DNA of 64,000 nt, taken from positions 1 to 64,000 of the forward strand of contig CABXWB010000006.1 in assembly GCA_902515745.1 (NCBI GenBank). The letters are read 5' to 3'. The notes beneath the pieces are model-generated. The model was not told where the DNA came from, ran no database searches, and was given only the letters and a program-made list of their open reading frames with translations. The position numbers and the translations under genes are program-made. The stretch comes from an uncultured Alphaproteobacteria bacterium. GTDB taxonomy: Bacteria > Pseudomonadota > Alphaproteobacteria > HIMB59 > GCA-002718135. This document shows, piece by piece, positions 8,855-18,834 of the stretch. How positions within the stretch are numbered: the stretch's first letter is position 1; every line of letters starts with the position of its first letter.

Positions 8855-10468
8855 ATGCATTATGTTTTTATTACGGGTGGAGTGGCATCATCTCTTGGAA
8901 AAGGTATAGCCTCAGCTGCTCTAGCAACTCTTCTAAAAAGTAGAAAATTTAAAGTAAGGATAAGAAAGTTAGATCCATATTTAAATGTGGATCCAGGAAC
9001 AATGAGTCCATATCAACATGGAGAAGTTTATGTTACTGATGATGGTGCAGAAACAGATTTAGATCTAGGTCATTACGAAAGATTCACAAATCAATCTGCT
9101 AAACAATCAGATAGCGTGTCGTCAGGTAAGATTTATTCCAATGTTCTCCTAAAAGAAAGAAAGGGAGATTACCTTGGTTCAACAATTCAGGTAATTCCTC
9201 ATGTTACCAATGAAATAAAATCATTTATTAATAGTGATTTAAAAAATGAAGATATCGCAATTTATGAAATAGGGGGAACAGTTGGAGATATTGAATCCCT
9301 ACCTTTTTTAGAAGCAATAAGACAAATTAGAAATGATAAAAATATTTCTTCAGCATTAATTCATATGACTTATATTCCATATTTAAGTTCAGCAGGTGAG
9401 TTAAAAACGAAACCTACTCAACATTCAGTTAAAGAACTTCTCAATGCTGGTATTCAACCAGATATAATTATGTGTAGATCTGAACAACCAATAGATAATG
9501 ATTCAATTTCTAAAATATCTTTATTTTGTAATGTTAAAAAAGAGTCGGTAATTCCTGCATTGAATGCTAAATCAATTTATGAAGTTCCTTCATTATATTC
9601 TAAATATGGTTTGGATGAAGCTCTTCTTAAACAATTGGGTTATAAACCAAAAAATCATAAACTAAATTTAAAGCCTTGGATCGATCTTCAAAAAAAAATT
9701 AAAAAAAGAAAACATAAAGTAAAAATAGCAGTAGTAGGAAAATACACAAATCTTAAAGATAGTTATAAATCGCTTAATGAAGCATTGGTTCACGGAGGTA
9801 TAGAAAATTCTGCTGATGTAGATATTCAATGGATTAATTCTGAAAAAGAAAACAACATTAGTTTAATGAAAAAATTAAAAGGTTGTGATGGAATTCTAAT
9901 TCCTGGTGGTTTTGGTATTCGTGGTATTAATGGAAAAATTAATGCCATCAAATATGCGAGAGAAAATAATATTCCTTTTTTTGGAATTTGTCTTGGAATG
10001 CAGTTAGCTGTTATTGAAATAGCACAAAATCTACTAAAAATTAAAAATGCTCATTCTTCAGAATTTAAGAAAACCACTAAATCAGTTGTAGGGTTAATGA
10101 CAGAATGGGTAAATAAAAATAAGATCGAAAAAAGAGATAAAAATAGTGACAAGGGTGGAACGATGCGTCTTGGAGCATACAAAGCTATTTTGAAAAAAAA
10201 TTCAAAAATCTTTTCCATATATAAAAATAAAGTAATTAGCGAGAGACACAGACATAGATACGAAGTAAATCAGAAATTTCTATCAAAATTTGAAAACAAA
10301 GGTTATTATTTCAGTGGTATGTCACCAGATGGGTTATTGCCTGAAGTGCTAGAGAGTAAAAAACATAAATGGTTTATAGGAGTTCAATTTCATCCAGAAT
10401 TAAAATCAAGACCATTAGACCCTCATCCCCTTTTCGTATCATTTATAAAGGCTACAATTAATGATTAA
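8855..10468 (+). CDS. pyrG: CTP synthase
   Basis: Makes CTP from UTP, ATP and glutamine. At 537 residues it has the usual two-domain length. The synthetase domain opens with HYVFITGGVASSLGKG (P-loop) and contains KLDPYLNVDPGTMSPYQHGE and YEIGGTVGDIES. The C-terminal glutamine amidotransferase domain has LIPGGFG, the nucleophile in FGICLGMQ, and GVQFHPELKSRP. It overlaps kdsA by 8 bases. Confidence 0.97.
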   Translation: MHYVFITGGVASSLGKGIASAALATLLKSRKFKVRIRKLDPYLNVDPGTMSPYQHGEVYVTDDGAETDLDLGHYERFTNQSAKQSDSVSSGKIYSNVLLKERKGDYLGSTIQVIPHVTNEIKSFINSDLKNEDIAIYEIGGTVGDIESLPFLEAIRQIRNDKNISSALIHMTYIPYLSSAGELKTKPTQHSVKELLNAGIQPDIIMCRSEQPIDNDSISKISLFCNVKKESVIPALNAKSIYEVPSLYSKYGLDEALLKQLGYKPKNHKLNLKPWIDLQKKIKKRKHKVKIAVVGKYTNLKDSYKSLNEALVHGGIENSADVDIQWINSEKENNISLMKKLKGCDGILIPGGFGIRGINGKINAIKYARENNIPFFGICLGMQLAVIEIAQNLLKIKNAHSSEFKKTTKSVVGLMTEWVNKNKIEKRDKNSDKGGTMRLGAYKAILKKNSKIFSIYKNKVISERHRHRYEVNQKFLSKFENKGYYFSGMSPDGLLPEVLESKKHKWFIGVQFHPELKSRPLDPHPLFVSFIKATIND

Positions 10469-11291
10469 CATCAATCTAAAAAAATTTTCTATCTCAAATA
10501 ATTCTCCATTTGTATTAATAGCCGGTCCGTGTGTAATAGAAAATGAAAACCACTCCTTGATGATTGCAGAAGAACTAAATAAAATATGCAATGATGTTGG
10601 AATTAATTTAATTTTTAAATCTAGTTTTGATAAGGCAAATAGATCAAGTATTAATAGTGATAGAGGTATTAAGCTCGATGACGCATTAAAAATCTTTGAA
10701 AAAATTAAAACTAATTTTAATTTACCAATATTAACTGATGTCCATAATGAGGCCCAATGTAATCAATTAAATCAAGATAGTATTATCGATATTATCCAAA
10801 TTCCTGCGTTTCTATGCCGTCAAACAGATTTATTATTAGCTGCAGGTAGAACAAATAAAATTATTAATGTTAAGAAAGGTCAATTTTTATCACCAACTGA
10901 TGTTAAAAATATATTCACTAAGATAGAAACTACAAATAATAAAAACATTATGATAACTGAAAGAGGAACATCTTTTGGTTACAACACACTAGTAAATGAT
11001 TTTAAAGGTTTGGATATTATGAAAAGATATGAATACCCGGTAATTTTTGATGCAACTCATTCCGTACAACAACCAGGAGGATTAGGTGATAAAAGTGGCG
11101 GTCAAAGAGAACATATCCCTTCTTTATGCAAAGCTGCTATATCTATTGGCGTAGCTGGTTTATTTTTAGAAACACATAATGATCCAGATAATGCTCCTAG
11201 TGATGGACCAAACATGATTAATATAAAAGATTTAAAAAATTTATTAGTTAAACTTAAAAAATTTGATGATATAGCGAAAAACGATGCCTAA
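10461..11291 (+). CDS. kdsA: KDO-8-phosphate synthase
   Basis: Condenses arabinose 5-phosphate with phosphoenolpyruvate to form KDO 8-phosphate for lipopolysaccharide core, showing a Gram-negative outer membrane. The 276-residue protein has the DAHP/KDO synthase blocks [54 protein letters not shown] and [11 protein letters not shown]. The Cys-bearing LIAGPCV hints at a possible metal-dependent type, but this is only suggestive. Overlaps pyrG and eno by 8 bases each. Confidence 0.95.
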   Translation: MININLKKFSISNNSPFVLIAGPCVIENENHSLMIAEELNKICNDVGINLIFKSSFDKANRSSINSDRGIKLDDALKIFEKIKTNFNLPILTDVHNEAQCNQLNQDSIIDIIQIPAFLCRQTDLLLAAGRTNKIINVKKGQFLSPTDVKNIFTKIETTNNKNIMITERGTSFGYNTLVNDFKGLDIMKRYEYPVIFDATHSVQQPGGLGDKSGGQREHIPSLCKAAISIGVAGLFLETHNDPDNAPSDGPNMINIKDLKNLLVKLKKFDDIAKNDA

Positions 11292-12564
11292 AATAACTAA
11301 TATAAAAGCAAGACAAATAATAGATAGCAGAGGAAATCCTACTGTTGAATGTGATATAGAATTTGAAAATTCTACATTTGGAAGAGCTGCGGTTCCAAGT
11401 GGAGCATCTACTGGAGTGCATGAGGCTCTAGAATTGCGAGATAATGATAAATCCAAATATATAGGTAAAGGAGTTTTGAAAGCGGTAGGAAATATTAATG
11501 ATACAATTTCTAATGAACTAGTTGGAAAATCATTTGAAGATATTTCTTCTTTTGACGATTTTTTATTAGAACTAGATGGTACGGAAAATAAATCAAATTT
11601 AGGTGCTAATGCAACTCTTGCTGCAAGCTTAGCTTTTGCAAAATGTTTAGCTTCTTCTGAAGGTCATGAATTATATTCTTTTCTTGGTAAAGAACATACA
11701 ATGAGTCTTCCAGTTCCAATGATGAACATTATTAATGGAGGATCACATGCAGATAACGACGTTGATATTCAAGAATTTATGGTTGCTCCTATAGGTGCAA
11801 ATAATTTTTCAGATGCACTTCAATATGGTTGCGAAATATTTCATTCATTAAAGTCACTTTTAAAATCAAAAGGTTTAAACACAAATGTTGGTGATGAAGG
11901 TGGATTTGCTCCTAACATAAATAGTTCTAGTGAAGTCATAGAAACAGTTTTGAAATCAGTGGAGGATGCAGGTTTTAAACCTGGAAAAGATATTTTTCTT
12001 TCACTTGATGTTGCATCAACTGAATTTTATAAAAATAATAAATATGATTTACGAGGAGAAAAAATTGTTTTGTCTTCTGATGAGATGATAAAATATTTAG
12101 AGAAATTGGTAAATGCTTATCCAATTTATTCTATTGAAGATGGAATGTCTGAGGATGATTGGGATGGTTGGTCTAATTTAACATCAACAATAGGAAAAAA
12201 AGTTCAATTAGTTGGTGATGATTTATTTGTTACAAATAAAAAAAGATTACAAAAAGGTATTGCAGAGGGTGCGGGTAATTCTATTTTAGTTAAAGTAAAT
12301 CAAATAGGTACACTAAAAGAAACTTTGGAGTCGATTAAATTAGCAAAAGAAAATAATTTCACTACTATAATTTCACATCGTTCTGGTGAGACTGAAGATA
12401 CGACGATTGCTGATTTATCAGTTGGTGTTTCAGCAGGTCAAATTAAAACAGGATCATTATCTAGAACAGATAGAACAGCAAAATATAATCAATTGTTAAG
12501 AATTGAAGAAGCATTACAAGGTAAAGCAAATTATGCTGGATCATCTATCTTAAATAATAAATAA
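11284..12564 (+). CDS. eno: Enolase
   Basis: 2-phosphoglycerate to phosphoenolpyruvate in glycolysis and gluconeogenesis. The 426-residue protein has the normal length, with [16 protein letters not shown] at the start, the loop [15 protein letters not shown], the magnesium-site blocks [21 protein letters not shown] and [10 protein letters not shown], and the catalytic segments KVNQIGTL and [10 protein letters not shown]. Coupled to kdsA by an 8-base overlap. A TTGACA element begins directly after its stop codon, serving the next gene. Confidence 0.97.
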   Translation: MPKITNIKARQIIDSRGNPTVECDIEFENSTFGRAAVPSGASTGVHEALELRDNDKSKYIGKGVLKAVGNINDTISNELVGKSFEDISSFDDFLLELDGTENKSNLGANATLAASLAFAKCLASSEGHELYSFLGKEHTMSLPVPMMNIINGGSHADNDVDIQEFMVAPIGANNFSDALQYGCEIFHSLKSLLKSKGLNTNVGDEGGFAPNINSSSEVIETVLKSVEDAGFKPGKDIFLSLDVASTEFYKNNKYDLRGEKIVLSSDEMIKYLEKLVNAYPIYSIEDGMSEDDWDGWSNLTSTIGKKVQLVGDDLFVTNKKRLQKGIAEGAGNSILVKVNQIGTLKETLESIKLAKENNFTTIISHRSGETEDTTIADLSVGVSAGQIKTGSLSRTDRTAKYNQLLRIEEALQGKANYAGSSILNNK

Positions 12565-12593
12565 TTGACAGTTTCGATCTTAAATATGCTATT
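12565..12593 (+). promoter_or_regulatory. Promoter-like element for the ftsB-like gene
   Basis: TTGACA lies at 12565-12570, immediately after the eno stop codon. Seventeen bases later GCTATT (12588-12593) resembles the alphaproteobacterial (Caulobacter-type) -10 GCTAnA. A transcript would start about 12600, only a few bases before the ATG at 12603, so the mRNA would be nearly leaderless. Sequence match seen; promoter activity inferred. Confidence 0.45.
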
Positions 12594-12602
12594 TGTATAA
12601 AA

Positions 12603-12914
12603 ATGAATAAATCTTTAGTTTTAAAAAATAAATTTTATTTCTATTTATCTTTTTTGTTTACTTTTTTTCTATTTGTTTATCTTCTCTATTTTCTTATAAA
12701 TGGTGAGAGGGGATTACTGAAATATTTTAGTCTTAAAAATCTTAATGCTCAATACAATGGACACTATATGTCCTTAAAAAAAGAAAATGAATTTTACCTA
12801 GATAGAATTAAAAGATTACAACCAAATACTATAGATTTGGACTATTTAGATGAGACATTTAGGAAAGTTACAGGATTTACTTCAGTAAACGAAACGGTTA
12901 TAATTATAGAATAG
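12603..12914 (+). CDS. ftsB: FtsB/DivIC-like septum formation initiator
   Basis: Probable bitopic cell-division protein of the FtsBL complex. The 103-residue protein has one N-terminal membrane segment (about residues 13-32, FYFYLSFLFTFFLFVYLLYF), then the FtsB-like GERGLLKYFSLKNLNAQ followed by a short coiled-coil region (LKKENEFYLDRIKRLQ) and a loop with DLDYLDETFRKVTGF. Gene position between eno and pdhA is typical for alphaproteobacterial ftsB. The family call rests on size, topology and location more than on strong residue identity. Confidence 0.8.
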   Translation: MNKSLVLKNKFYFYLSFLFTFFLFVYLLYFLINGERGLLKYFSLKNLNAQYNGHYMSLKKENEFYLDRIKRLQPNTIDLDYLDETFRKVTGFTSVNETVIIIE

Positions 12915-12924
12915 ATTGATTTAT

Positions 12925-12951
12925 TTGACAAAAAATCACCCTAATTATAAT
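12925..12951 (+). promoter_or_regulatory. Promoter-like element for the pdh-lipA operon
   Basis: TTGACA at 12925-12930 and a perfect TATAAT at 12946-12951 precede pdhA. The spacer is 15 bases, shorter than the ideal 17, which lowers confidence. Predicted transcription would begin near 12958, giving a leader of about seven bases before the ATG at 12965. Confidence 0.45.
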
Positions 12952-12964
12952 TAAAGATTATCAT

Positions 12965-13927
12965 ATGAAGAAACTTCAAAAAGCCGATTACATTAAAATG
13001 TATTCTTTTATGCTCAAAATTAGAAGATTTGAGGAAAGAGCAGCTCAACTTTACGGAATGGGTAAAATAGGTGGTTTTTGTCATTTGTATATTGGTCAAG
13101 AAGCTGTTGTTGTTGGTATTTTAATGACAATTGATAAGAATGACTCAGTTGTAACAACTTACAGAGATCATGGCCATATGATTGCTAGGGGATTAGATCC
13201 AAAACGTATTATGGCAGAATTGACTGGTAGAGAAGATGGTTATTCAGCAGGTAAGGGTGGTTCAATGCATATGTTCTCTAAGGAAAATAATTTTTATGGC
13301 GGTCATGGTATTGTAGGAGCTCAAGTACCAATAGGAACCGGTATAGCATTTACGCATAAATATAATGGAGAAAAAAATATATGCAGAACATATATTGGTG
13401 ATGGAGCAATGAACAATGGACAAGTTTTTGAAGCTTTTAATCTAGCTGCTTTATGGAAGCTTCCTGTTTTATACATTATTGAAAATAATAAATATGGAAT
13501 GGGCACATCTGTAGATAGAGCGGCGGCGGGATTAGACTTATATAAAAGAGGGGAGGCATTTGGTATTCCTGGTGAGAAGGTAGATGGGATGAATGTTTTC
13601 TCTGTTATAGAAGCAGCAGATAAAGCAGGTAAGTATGTCAGAGAAGGGAAAGGGCCATATATTATTGAAGTACAAACATATCGATATAGAGGACATTCAA
13701 TGTCAGATCCTGCAAAATATAGAACAAAAGAAGAATTAGATAATTATAAGCAAACTGATCCTATTGAAATAGTCAAAGCTGAAATTTTAAAGAAAAAAAT
13801 TGCAACTAATGATGAAATTGAAAAAATTAATAAAGATACTTTAGAAGAAATTAAAAATGCAGCAGAATTTGCAACCAATAGTCCTTTTCCAAAGGACAGC
13901 GAACTTTATACGGATGTTTATTTATAA
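12965..13927 (+). CDS. pdhA: Pyruvate dehydrogenase E1 component, alpha subunit
   Basis: Thiamine-diphosphate-dependent decarboxylation of pyruvate, with PdhB. The 320-residue protein is of the heterotetrameric E1 type. It shows YRDHGHMIARG, GGSMHMFS, the ThDP/Mg motif running from YIGDGAMNNGQ to ENNKYGMGT, and the phosphorylation-loop-like YRYRGHSMSDPAKYR. Begins the pdhA-pdhB-pdhC-lipA-coq10 operon; the gap to pdhB is 3 bases. Confidence 0.96.
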   Translation: MKKLQKADYIKMYSFMLKIRRFEERAAQLYGMGKIGGFCHLYIGQEAVVVGILMTIDKNDSVVTTYRDHGHMIARGLDPKRIMAELTGREDGYSAGKGGSMHMFSKENNFYGGHGIVGAQVPIGTGIAFTHKYNGEKNICRTYIGDGAMNNGQVFEAFNLAALWKLPVLYIIENNKYGMGTSVDRAAAGLDLYKRGEAFGIPGEKVDGMNVFSVIEAADKAGKYVREGKGPYIIEVQTYRYRGHSMSDPAKYRTKEELDNYKQTDPIEIVKAEILKKKIATNDEIEKINKDTLEEIKNAAEFATNSPFPKDSELYTDVYL

Positions 13928-13930
13928 ATT

Positions 13931-15310
13931 ATGAGCACAGAAATTTTAATGCCCGCATTATCTCCAACAATGACAGAAGGGAATCTGTCTAAGTGGTTAA
14001 TTAAAAAAGGAGATACTGTTAAAGCTGGTGATTTGATTGCTGAAATTGAAACTGATAAAGCAACAATGGAAGTAGAAGCGGTAGATGAAGGTGTTGTTCT
14101 TGATCTTTTATTTAAAGAAGGAGAAGCCAATATTCCAGTAAATAAAGTTATAGCGATTATTGGTGATCCAAATGAAAAAGTTGAAGTAAAAAAAGAAGCT
14201 CCAATTGAAAAAGTGATTGAAGAAAAGAAAATTGAAAAAAATATTGAGACAAAAATTGAGAATAAGAAAGCTGATATAATCGATACACCATCACCTAAAA
14301 TAGAAGAAAATAGAAATTTAAGTTCAGAAGAAATTACTATGCGCCAAGCACTAAGAGACACAATGGCCGAAGAAATGAGAAAAGATAATAAAGTTTTCAT
14401 ACTTGGAGAGGAAGTTGCCGAATATCAAGGTGCGTATAAAGTAACACAAGGTCTTCTTCAGGAATTTGGCAAAGAAAGAGTATTAGATACTCCTATTTCT
14501 GAACATGGGTTTACCGGATTAGCAGTTGGAGCAGCATTTAAGGGATTGAGACCAATCTTAGAATTCATGACTTTTAATTTTTCTATGCAAGCAATTGATC
14601 AAATTATAAATTCTGCTGCAAAAACACTTTACATGTCTGGAGGACAAATTAATTGCCCTATTGTTTTCAGAGGACCTAATGGTGCTGCGGCCCAAGTTGC
14701 TGCACAACATAGTCAGGATTTTTCTTCCTGGTATTCTCAAGTGCCAGGTTTAAAAGTCATTGCGCCATCTACTCCTTATAACGCAAAAGGTTTATTAAGA
14801 TCTGCAATATCAGATCCAAATCCCGTAATTTTTCTAGAAAATGAAATTCTTTATGGATTAAAAGGTCCCGTTAATAATGACATTAACTTCTCAATACCAA
14901 TTGGAAAAGCAAATATAGAAAAAGAAGGAAAAGATTTAACGATCGTAACGTATTCAATAATGTTGCAGAAATCAAAAGAAGCTGCATTAAGACTAAAAGA
15001 GGAATACAATTTAGATATAGAAATTATTGATTTACAAACTTTACGACCTTTAGATACAGAAATAATTTTAAATTCAGTTAAAAAAACTAATAGACTAATC
15101 ACTGTCGAAGAGTCATGGCCATTTGGTAGTGTTGGTTCTGAAATTGCAAATATTGTTCAAAGGGATGCATTTGATTATTTAGACTCACCAGTGATAAAAG
15201 TTAATAGTGCGGATGTTCCAATGCCATACGCATTGAGCTTAGAAAAATTATATCTTCCTCAAGTTGATGACATTATAAATGCTGCAAAAAAAGTAAGTTA
15301 TATAAAATAA
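13931..15310 (+). CDS. pdhB: Pyruvate dehydrogenase E1 beta subunit with N-terminal lipoyl domain
   Basis: Second E1 subunit. Residues 1-78 form a lipoyl domain with the lipoylation site in [13 protein letters not shown], followed by a lysine/glutamate-rich linker (about residues 80-130) and then the transketolase-like pyrimidine-binding domain ([33 protein letters not shown]) and C-terminal domain ([15 protein letters not shown]). A lipoyl domain on E1-beta is characteristic of alphaproteobacterial PDH. The lipoyl-coding stretch closely resembles the one in pdhC, a domain-level duplication. The pdhC start follows its stop directly. Confidence 0.96.
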   Translation: MSTEILMPALSPTMTEGNLSKWLIKKGDTVKAGDLIAEIETDKATMEVEAVDEGVVLDLLFKEGEANIPVNKVIAIIGDPNEKVEVKKEAPIEKVIEEKKIEKNIETKIENKKADIIDTPSPKIEENRNLSSEEITMRQALRDTMAEEMRKDNKVFILGEEVAEYQGAYKVTQGLLQEFGKERVLDTPISEHGFTGLAVGAAFKGLRPILEFMTFNFSMQAIDQIINSAAKTLYMSGGQINCPIVFRGPNGAAAQVAAQHSQDFSSWYSQVPGLKVIAPSTPYNAKGLLRSAISDPNPVIFLENEILYGLKGPVNNDINFSIPIGKANIEKEGKDLTIVTYSIMLQKSKEAALRLKEEYNLDIEIIDLQTLRPLDTEIILNSVKKTNRLITVEESWPFGSVGSEIANIVQRDAFDYLDSPVIKVNSADVPMPYALSLEKLYLPQVDDIINAAKKVSYIK

Positions 15311-16540
15311 ATGGCAATTAAAGTTTTAATGCCAGCATTATCACCCACAATGGCAGAGGGTGTAATTAATAAGTGGTTAGTTAATGTTGGTGATACTGTT
15401 TCAGCTGGAGATATATTAGCTGAAATTGAAACAGATAAAGCAACAATGGAAGTTGAGGCAGTTGATGAGGGAGAAATTACACATTTAATTGATACAACAC
15501 CAGATAAACAAATTGCAGTCAATTCTGTCATTGCTCTAATCAATGGTAGCAAAGATGAAAGATTAGAAGATTATAATGATAAAGATCAAACTGTAAGCAG
15601 TGAAGAAAAAAATGAAATTTCAGAAACACCTAAAGTAAATACTGAAGTAGATAAAAGTCAAATAATAGAAAGAAGTAAAGATTTAAACACTAAACAAAAT
15701 ACTAATTTTGCTTCACCGTTTGTTAAAAAATTTTCGAAAGATAACAATATTGATCTAACTCTTATTAAAGGGTCTGGACCTGATGGTAGGATAATAAAAA
15801 AAGATATTCAAAATTTTGAACTTCATATCAATGATGAAAATATTTCTGTAATTGAGCCATCTAGTATTAGAAAAATAATTGCTGAAAGAACAACACAAAC
15901 AAAAAATGAGGTTCCACATTTTTATCTTACAATTGAAACAAGAATGGATAAGCTAATAAATTTAAGAAAAAAAATAAATTCAAATAGTAATATCAAAATC
16001 TCGTTTAATGATCTCATTGTAAAAGCGTGCGCAATGGCAATAGCGAAAAATCCAGAAACAAATATTTCTTGGGTTAATGGTAAAATTCATCAATATAAAA
16101 ATATCGATATTGCTATAGCGGTAGCGTTAAAAGAAGGATTGATTACACCTATTGTTAAAGAAGCCGATACAAAAGGATTAGCTGAAATCTCAACAGAAAT
16201 TAAATCATTAGTAAAAAAAGCTAATCAAAATAAATTATTACCAGAAGAATATAGTGGAGGATCTATAACTATCTCAAACTTAGGTATGTTTGGAATCACA
16301 GAATTTCAAGCAATTATTAATCCGCCACAATCAAGTATTATTGCAATTGGATCTATAATTGAAAAACCTGTTGTGAACTCTGGCAGTATTGAAATAGGGC
16401 ATACAATGAAATCTACTATTTCAGCAGATCATAGATCACTAGATGGTGCCGTTGCGGCAAAATTACTCAAAGATTTTAGCGATATTTTGGAAGATCCCTT
16501 CCAAATATGGTTGAATAGCAAGGATATGGAAGTTATTTAA
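15311..16540 (+). CDS. pdhC: Dihydrolipoamide acetyltransferase (PDH E2)
   Basis: Core acetyltransferase of the pyruvate dehydrogenase complex, passing acetyl groups to CoA. In order: a lipoyl domain (residues 1-77, site in [13 protein letters not shown]), a polar linker, an E1/E3-binding domain (about residues 133-170, [20 protein letters not shown] then DGRIIKKDI) and the catalytic domain ending with [10 protein letters not shown], which holds the active-site His and Asp. The 409 residues include only one lipoyl domain. lpdA (E3), usually next in this operon, is absent; lipA follows after 5 bases. Confidence 0.96.
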   Translation: MAIKVLMPALSPTMAEGVINKWLVNVGDTVSAGDILAEIETDKATMEVEAVDEGEITHLIDTTPDKQIAVNSVIALINGSKDERLEDYNDKDQTVSSEEKNEISETPKVNTEVDKSQIIERSKDLNTKQNTNFASPFVKKFSKDNNIDLTLIKGSGPDGRIIKKDIQNFELHINDENISVIEPSSIRKIIAERTTQTKNEVPHFYLTIETRMDKLINLRKKINSNSNIKISFNDLIVKACAMAIAKNPETNISWVNGKIHQYKNIDIAIAVALKEGLITPIVKEADTKGLAEISTEIKSLVKKANQNKLLPEEYSGGSITISNLGMFGITEFQAIINPPQSSIIAIGSIIEKPVVNSGSIEIGHTMKSTISADHRSLDGAVAAKLLKDFSDILEDPFQIWLNSKDMEVI

Positions 16541-16545
16541 CCTAC

Positions 16546-17481
16546 ATGAGTGGACCACGTCATCCTGAAAAAGTTAAAAATAAATCAAATCCAATTCCTA
16601 AAAAACCAAGTTGGATTAGAGTAAAAGCACCAACTTCAAAATTTTTCAAAGAAACAAATAAACTCCTAAAAGATAAAAAAATTGTAACTGTATGCGAAGA
16701 AGCTGCATGTCCAAATATAGCTGAATGTTGGCAAAAAAAACATGCAACATTTATGATACTCGGAGATATATGTACTAGAGCTTGCGCATTTTGTAATATT
16801 AAAACTGGCAAACCTCATTATATAGATCACGGTGAAGCTATAAGAATTGCTGAGTCAGTTAAGCAATTGAATTTAGAACATGTTGTAATAACAAGTGTTG
16901 ACAGAGACGACCTAATAGATGGTGGAGCACTACATTTTATCAACGTAATAGATTCAATTAAATCTTTAAATCCAAGTTGCACAATTGAAATTTTAACTCC
17001 TGACTTTAAAAATAAACCTGAAGCTATAGATATTTTATCAAAAAATTTACCTGATGTCTTCAATCATAACTTAGAAACAGTGCCAAGATTATATCCATCA
17101 ATTCGTCCGGGTTCACGTTACTTTGTAAGTTTAAATTTACTTAGTCAAATTAAAGAAAAAAATCCAAGTATATTTACAAAATCAGGTCTAATGGTTGGTT
17201 TAGGTGAAACTAAAGAAGAAGTATATCAGGTAATGGATGATTTAAGAGCAGCTAATGTTGATTTTATTACAATAGGGCAATACTTACCTCCAACACCGAA
17301 ACACGCTAAGCTAGAAAAATTTATTACTCCTCAAGAATTTGATGAATATAAAAAAATGGCATACGCAAAAGGATTTCTAATGGTGGCATCATCACCGCTA
17401 ACTCGTTCAAGTTATCATGCTTCTGATGATTTTAAAATCATGCAAGAAAATAGGAAAAATAAACTTTATTCAATTCAATGA
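16546..17481 (+). CDS. lipA: Lipoyl synthase
   Basis: Radical-SAM enzyme that inserts two sulfurs into protein-bound octanoyl groups, so it matures the lipoyl domains encoded just upstream. The 311-residue protein contains both cluster motifs: [13 protein letters not shown] (auxiliary 4Fe-4S) and [10 protein letters not shown] (radical-SAM cluster), and the C-terminal [10 protein letters not shown] whose Ser ligates the auxiliary cluster. The functional link with pdhABC is clear from context. Its end overlaps the next gene by 4 bases. Confidence 0.97.
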   Translation: MSGPRHPEKVKNKSNPIPKKPSWIRVKAPTSKFFKETNKLLKDKKIVTVCEEAACPNIAECWQKKHATFMILGDICTRACAFCNIKTGKPHYIDHGEAIRIAESVKQLNLEHVVITSVDRDDLIDGGALHFINVIDSIKSLNPSCTIEILTPDFKNKPEAIDILSKNLPDVFNHNLETVPRLYPSIRPGSRYFVSLNLLSQIKEKNPSIFTKSGLMVGLGETKEEVYQVMDDLRAANVDFITIGQYLPPTPKHAKLEKFITPQEFDEYKKMAYAKGFLMVASSPLTRSSYHASDDFKIMQENRKNKLYSIQ

Positions 17482-17915
17482 AATCTTCAAATAGAGAGGA
17501 AATAGTCGATCACGACGCAAAAGGACTTTTTGATATTGTTTTAGATATTGAAAGTTATCCATATTTTATTCCTTGGTGTTCAGCAATGAGAATTCATTCA
17601 AAAAATAAAAATGAAATATATGCTGATATGGTCGTATGGTATAAATATTTTATGCCCCAAACTTTTGGTTCTCACGTGACTTTTGATAAAAAAAAACTTT
17701 CAATAAGCACAACTTATATTGAAGGTCCTTTAAAAGATTTAAAAACCAGTTGGATTTTTGAATCATTAAAAAAAAATCAAACACGAATTCATTTTAATGT
17801 TGAATTTGAATTTAAACGATTTTTTCACCAAAAAATTGCTGAAGCTTTTTTTCCATTAATTGAAAATAAAATGATCGAATCATTTAAAGTTCGTGCTGAT
17901 GAAATTTTAGATTAA
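17478..17915 (+). CDS. Coq10/RatA-type START-domain protein
   Basis: A 145-residue polyketide-cyclase/START-like protein of the family that includes mitochondrial Coq10, a ubiquinone-binding chaperone, and RatA. Typical features are the N-terminal [20 protein letters not shown], then [17 protein letters not shown] and the long C-terminal helix [21 protein letters not shown]. Location directly after lipA is the normal alphaproteobacterial arrangement, supporting a role in respiratory quinone function rather than a toxin. The last 9 bases overlap the convergent pncC/cinA gene. Confidence 0.85.
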   Translation: MKSSNREEIVDHDAKGLFDIVLDIESYPYFIPWCSAMRIHSKNKNEIYADMVVWYKYFMPQTFGSHVTFDKKKLSISTTYIEGPLKDLKTSWIFESLKKNQTRIHFNVEFEFKRFFHQKIAEAFFPLIENKMIESFKVRADEILD

Positions 17916-18371
17916 TTCATTAATTTTTCTAAATATAAAATCCCTAGTTTTTCTCTGTATGTACAATCTTTTCCCTTTGTATATTTTCTTGAATATATAA
18001 TTACTTTTATTAACTTTAATTCCAATATACACTAATCCTACTGGCTTTAACTTTGTCCCACCATTAGGACCTGCTATTCCAGTTGTAGAAATGCAGATTT
18101 TTGTTTTTTCATTTTTGTACAGACCATTTATCATGTCCTCCGCTACTTCTTTACTTACAGCTCCAAATCTAGAGAGATTACTTTTTTTAACAGATAAATA
18201 TTTAGATTTAGCTTTATTTGAATAACTAATAATCCCGTAAGAGAAAATTTTTGAAACTCCACTATATTTTGTGATAGTGTTTGCTATTAACCCACCTGTG
18301 CATGATTCAGCAACTGAAATTGAGATATTTTTTTTTATTAATTTATCTATAACTTTTTTAATAATAGGCAT
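17907..18371 (-). CDS. pncC: CinA C-terminal family nicotinamide-nucleotide amidase
   Basis: The 154-residue protein is only the C-terminal amidase domain of the CinA family, which hydrolyses nicotinamide mononucleotide to nicotinate mononucleotide in NAD recycling. Motifs SVAESCTGGLIANTI, VSKIFSYGIISYSN, AVSKEVAEDM and STTGIAGPNGG are all present. The N-terminal MoCF-like domain of full CinA is missing, as is usual for the short PncC form. It overlaps pgpA by 14 bases. Identification as a family member is firm; the enzymatic role is family-based. Confidence 0.88.
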   Translation of the reverse strand: MPIIKKVIDKLIKKNISISVAESCTGGLIANTITKYSGVSKIFSYGIISYSNKAKSKYLSVKKSNLSRFGAVSKEVAEDMINGLYKNEKTKICISTTGIAGPNGGTKLKPVGLVYIGIKVNKSNYIFKKIYKGKRLYIQRKTRDFIFRKINELI

Positions 18372-18834
18372 TTACAATATAAAGAATTATTATTGTATAT
18401 ATTCCTGCTATTAAATCATCAAGAATTACACCAAAAGCTGATTTAAGTTTCCTGTCTACTATGTTGGCTGGAAAAATTTTCAATATATCAAAAAAACGAA
18501 ATAAAATAAAAATTAACATTATTGTTACATAAGGATTTATTATTTTAATTTGATCATAAAATATTAAAATTAAGTATACTCCTAAGAATTCATCAATAAC
18601 TATTATTTTTGAGTCTTGTGATTGGGTGTGAGAAGAGAATTGATTAATAAAAAATAATGATAGTAAAAAAATTATAATAAAAACAGCTACAAATATTTCT
18701 AAAGAAATGATTTTGTATTCAACAATAGGAAATAAAATAACTATTGACAAAAAAGATGCAAAGGTTCCCGATGGTATTAATTTAATATATCCAGCAAAAG
18801 ATAAAGATACAAAAAAATTAGCTAATTTTATCAT
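18358..18834 (-). CDS. pgpA: Phosphatidylglycerophosphatase A
   Basis: Removes phosphate from phosphatidylglycerophosphate during phospholipid synthesis; inner-membrane enzyme. The 158 residues contain about four hydrophobic segments. Family blocks are recognisable: IPSGTFASFLSI, the acidic DEFLGVYL, FRFFDILKIFPANIVDR and GVILDDLIAGIY, with the conserved Asp pair. Sandwiched between ispDF (17-base overlap) and pncC (14-base overlap). Confidence 0.88.
   Translation of the reverse strand: MIKLANFFVSLSFAGYIKLIPSGTFASFLSIVILFPIVEYKIISLEIFVAVFIIIFLLSLFFINQFSSHTQSQDSKIIVIDEFLGVYLILIFYDQIKIINPYVTIMLIFILFRFFDILKIFPANIVDRKLKSAFGVILDDLIAGIYTIIILYIVNAYY

Noticed and set aside
13931..15450. Repeated DNA between the starts of pdhB and pdhC
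   Set aside because: Explained by both genes encoding a lipoyl domain; not a mobile or regulatory repeat.
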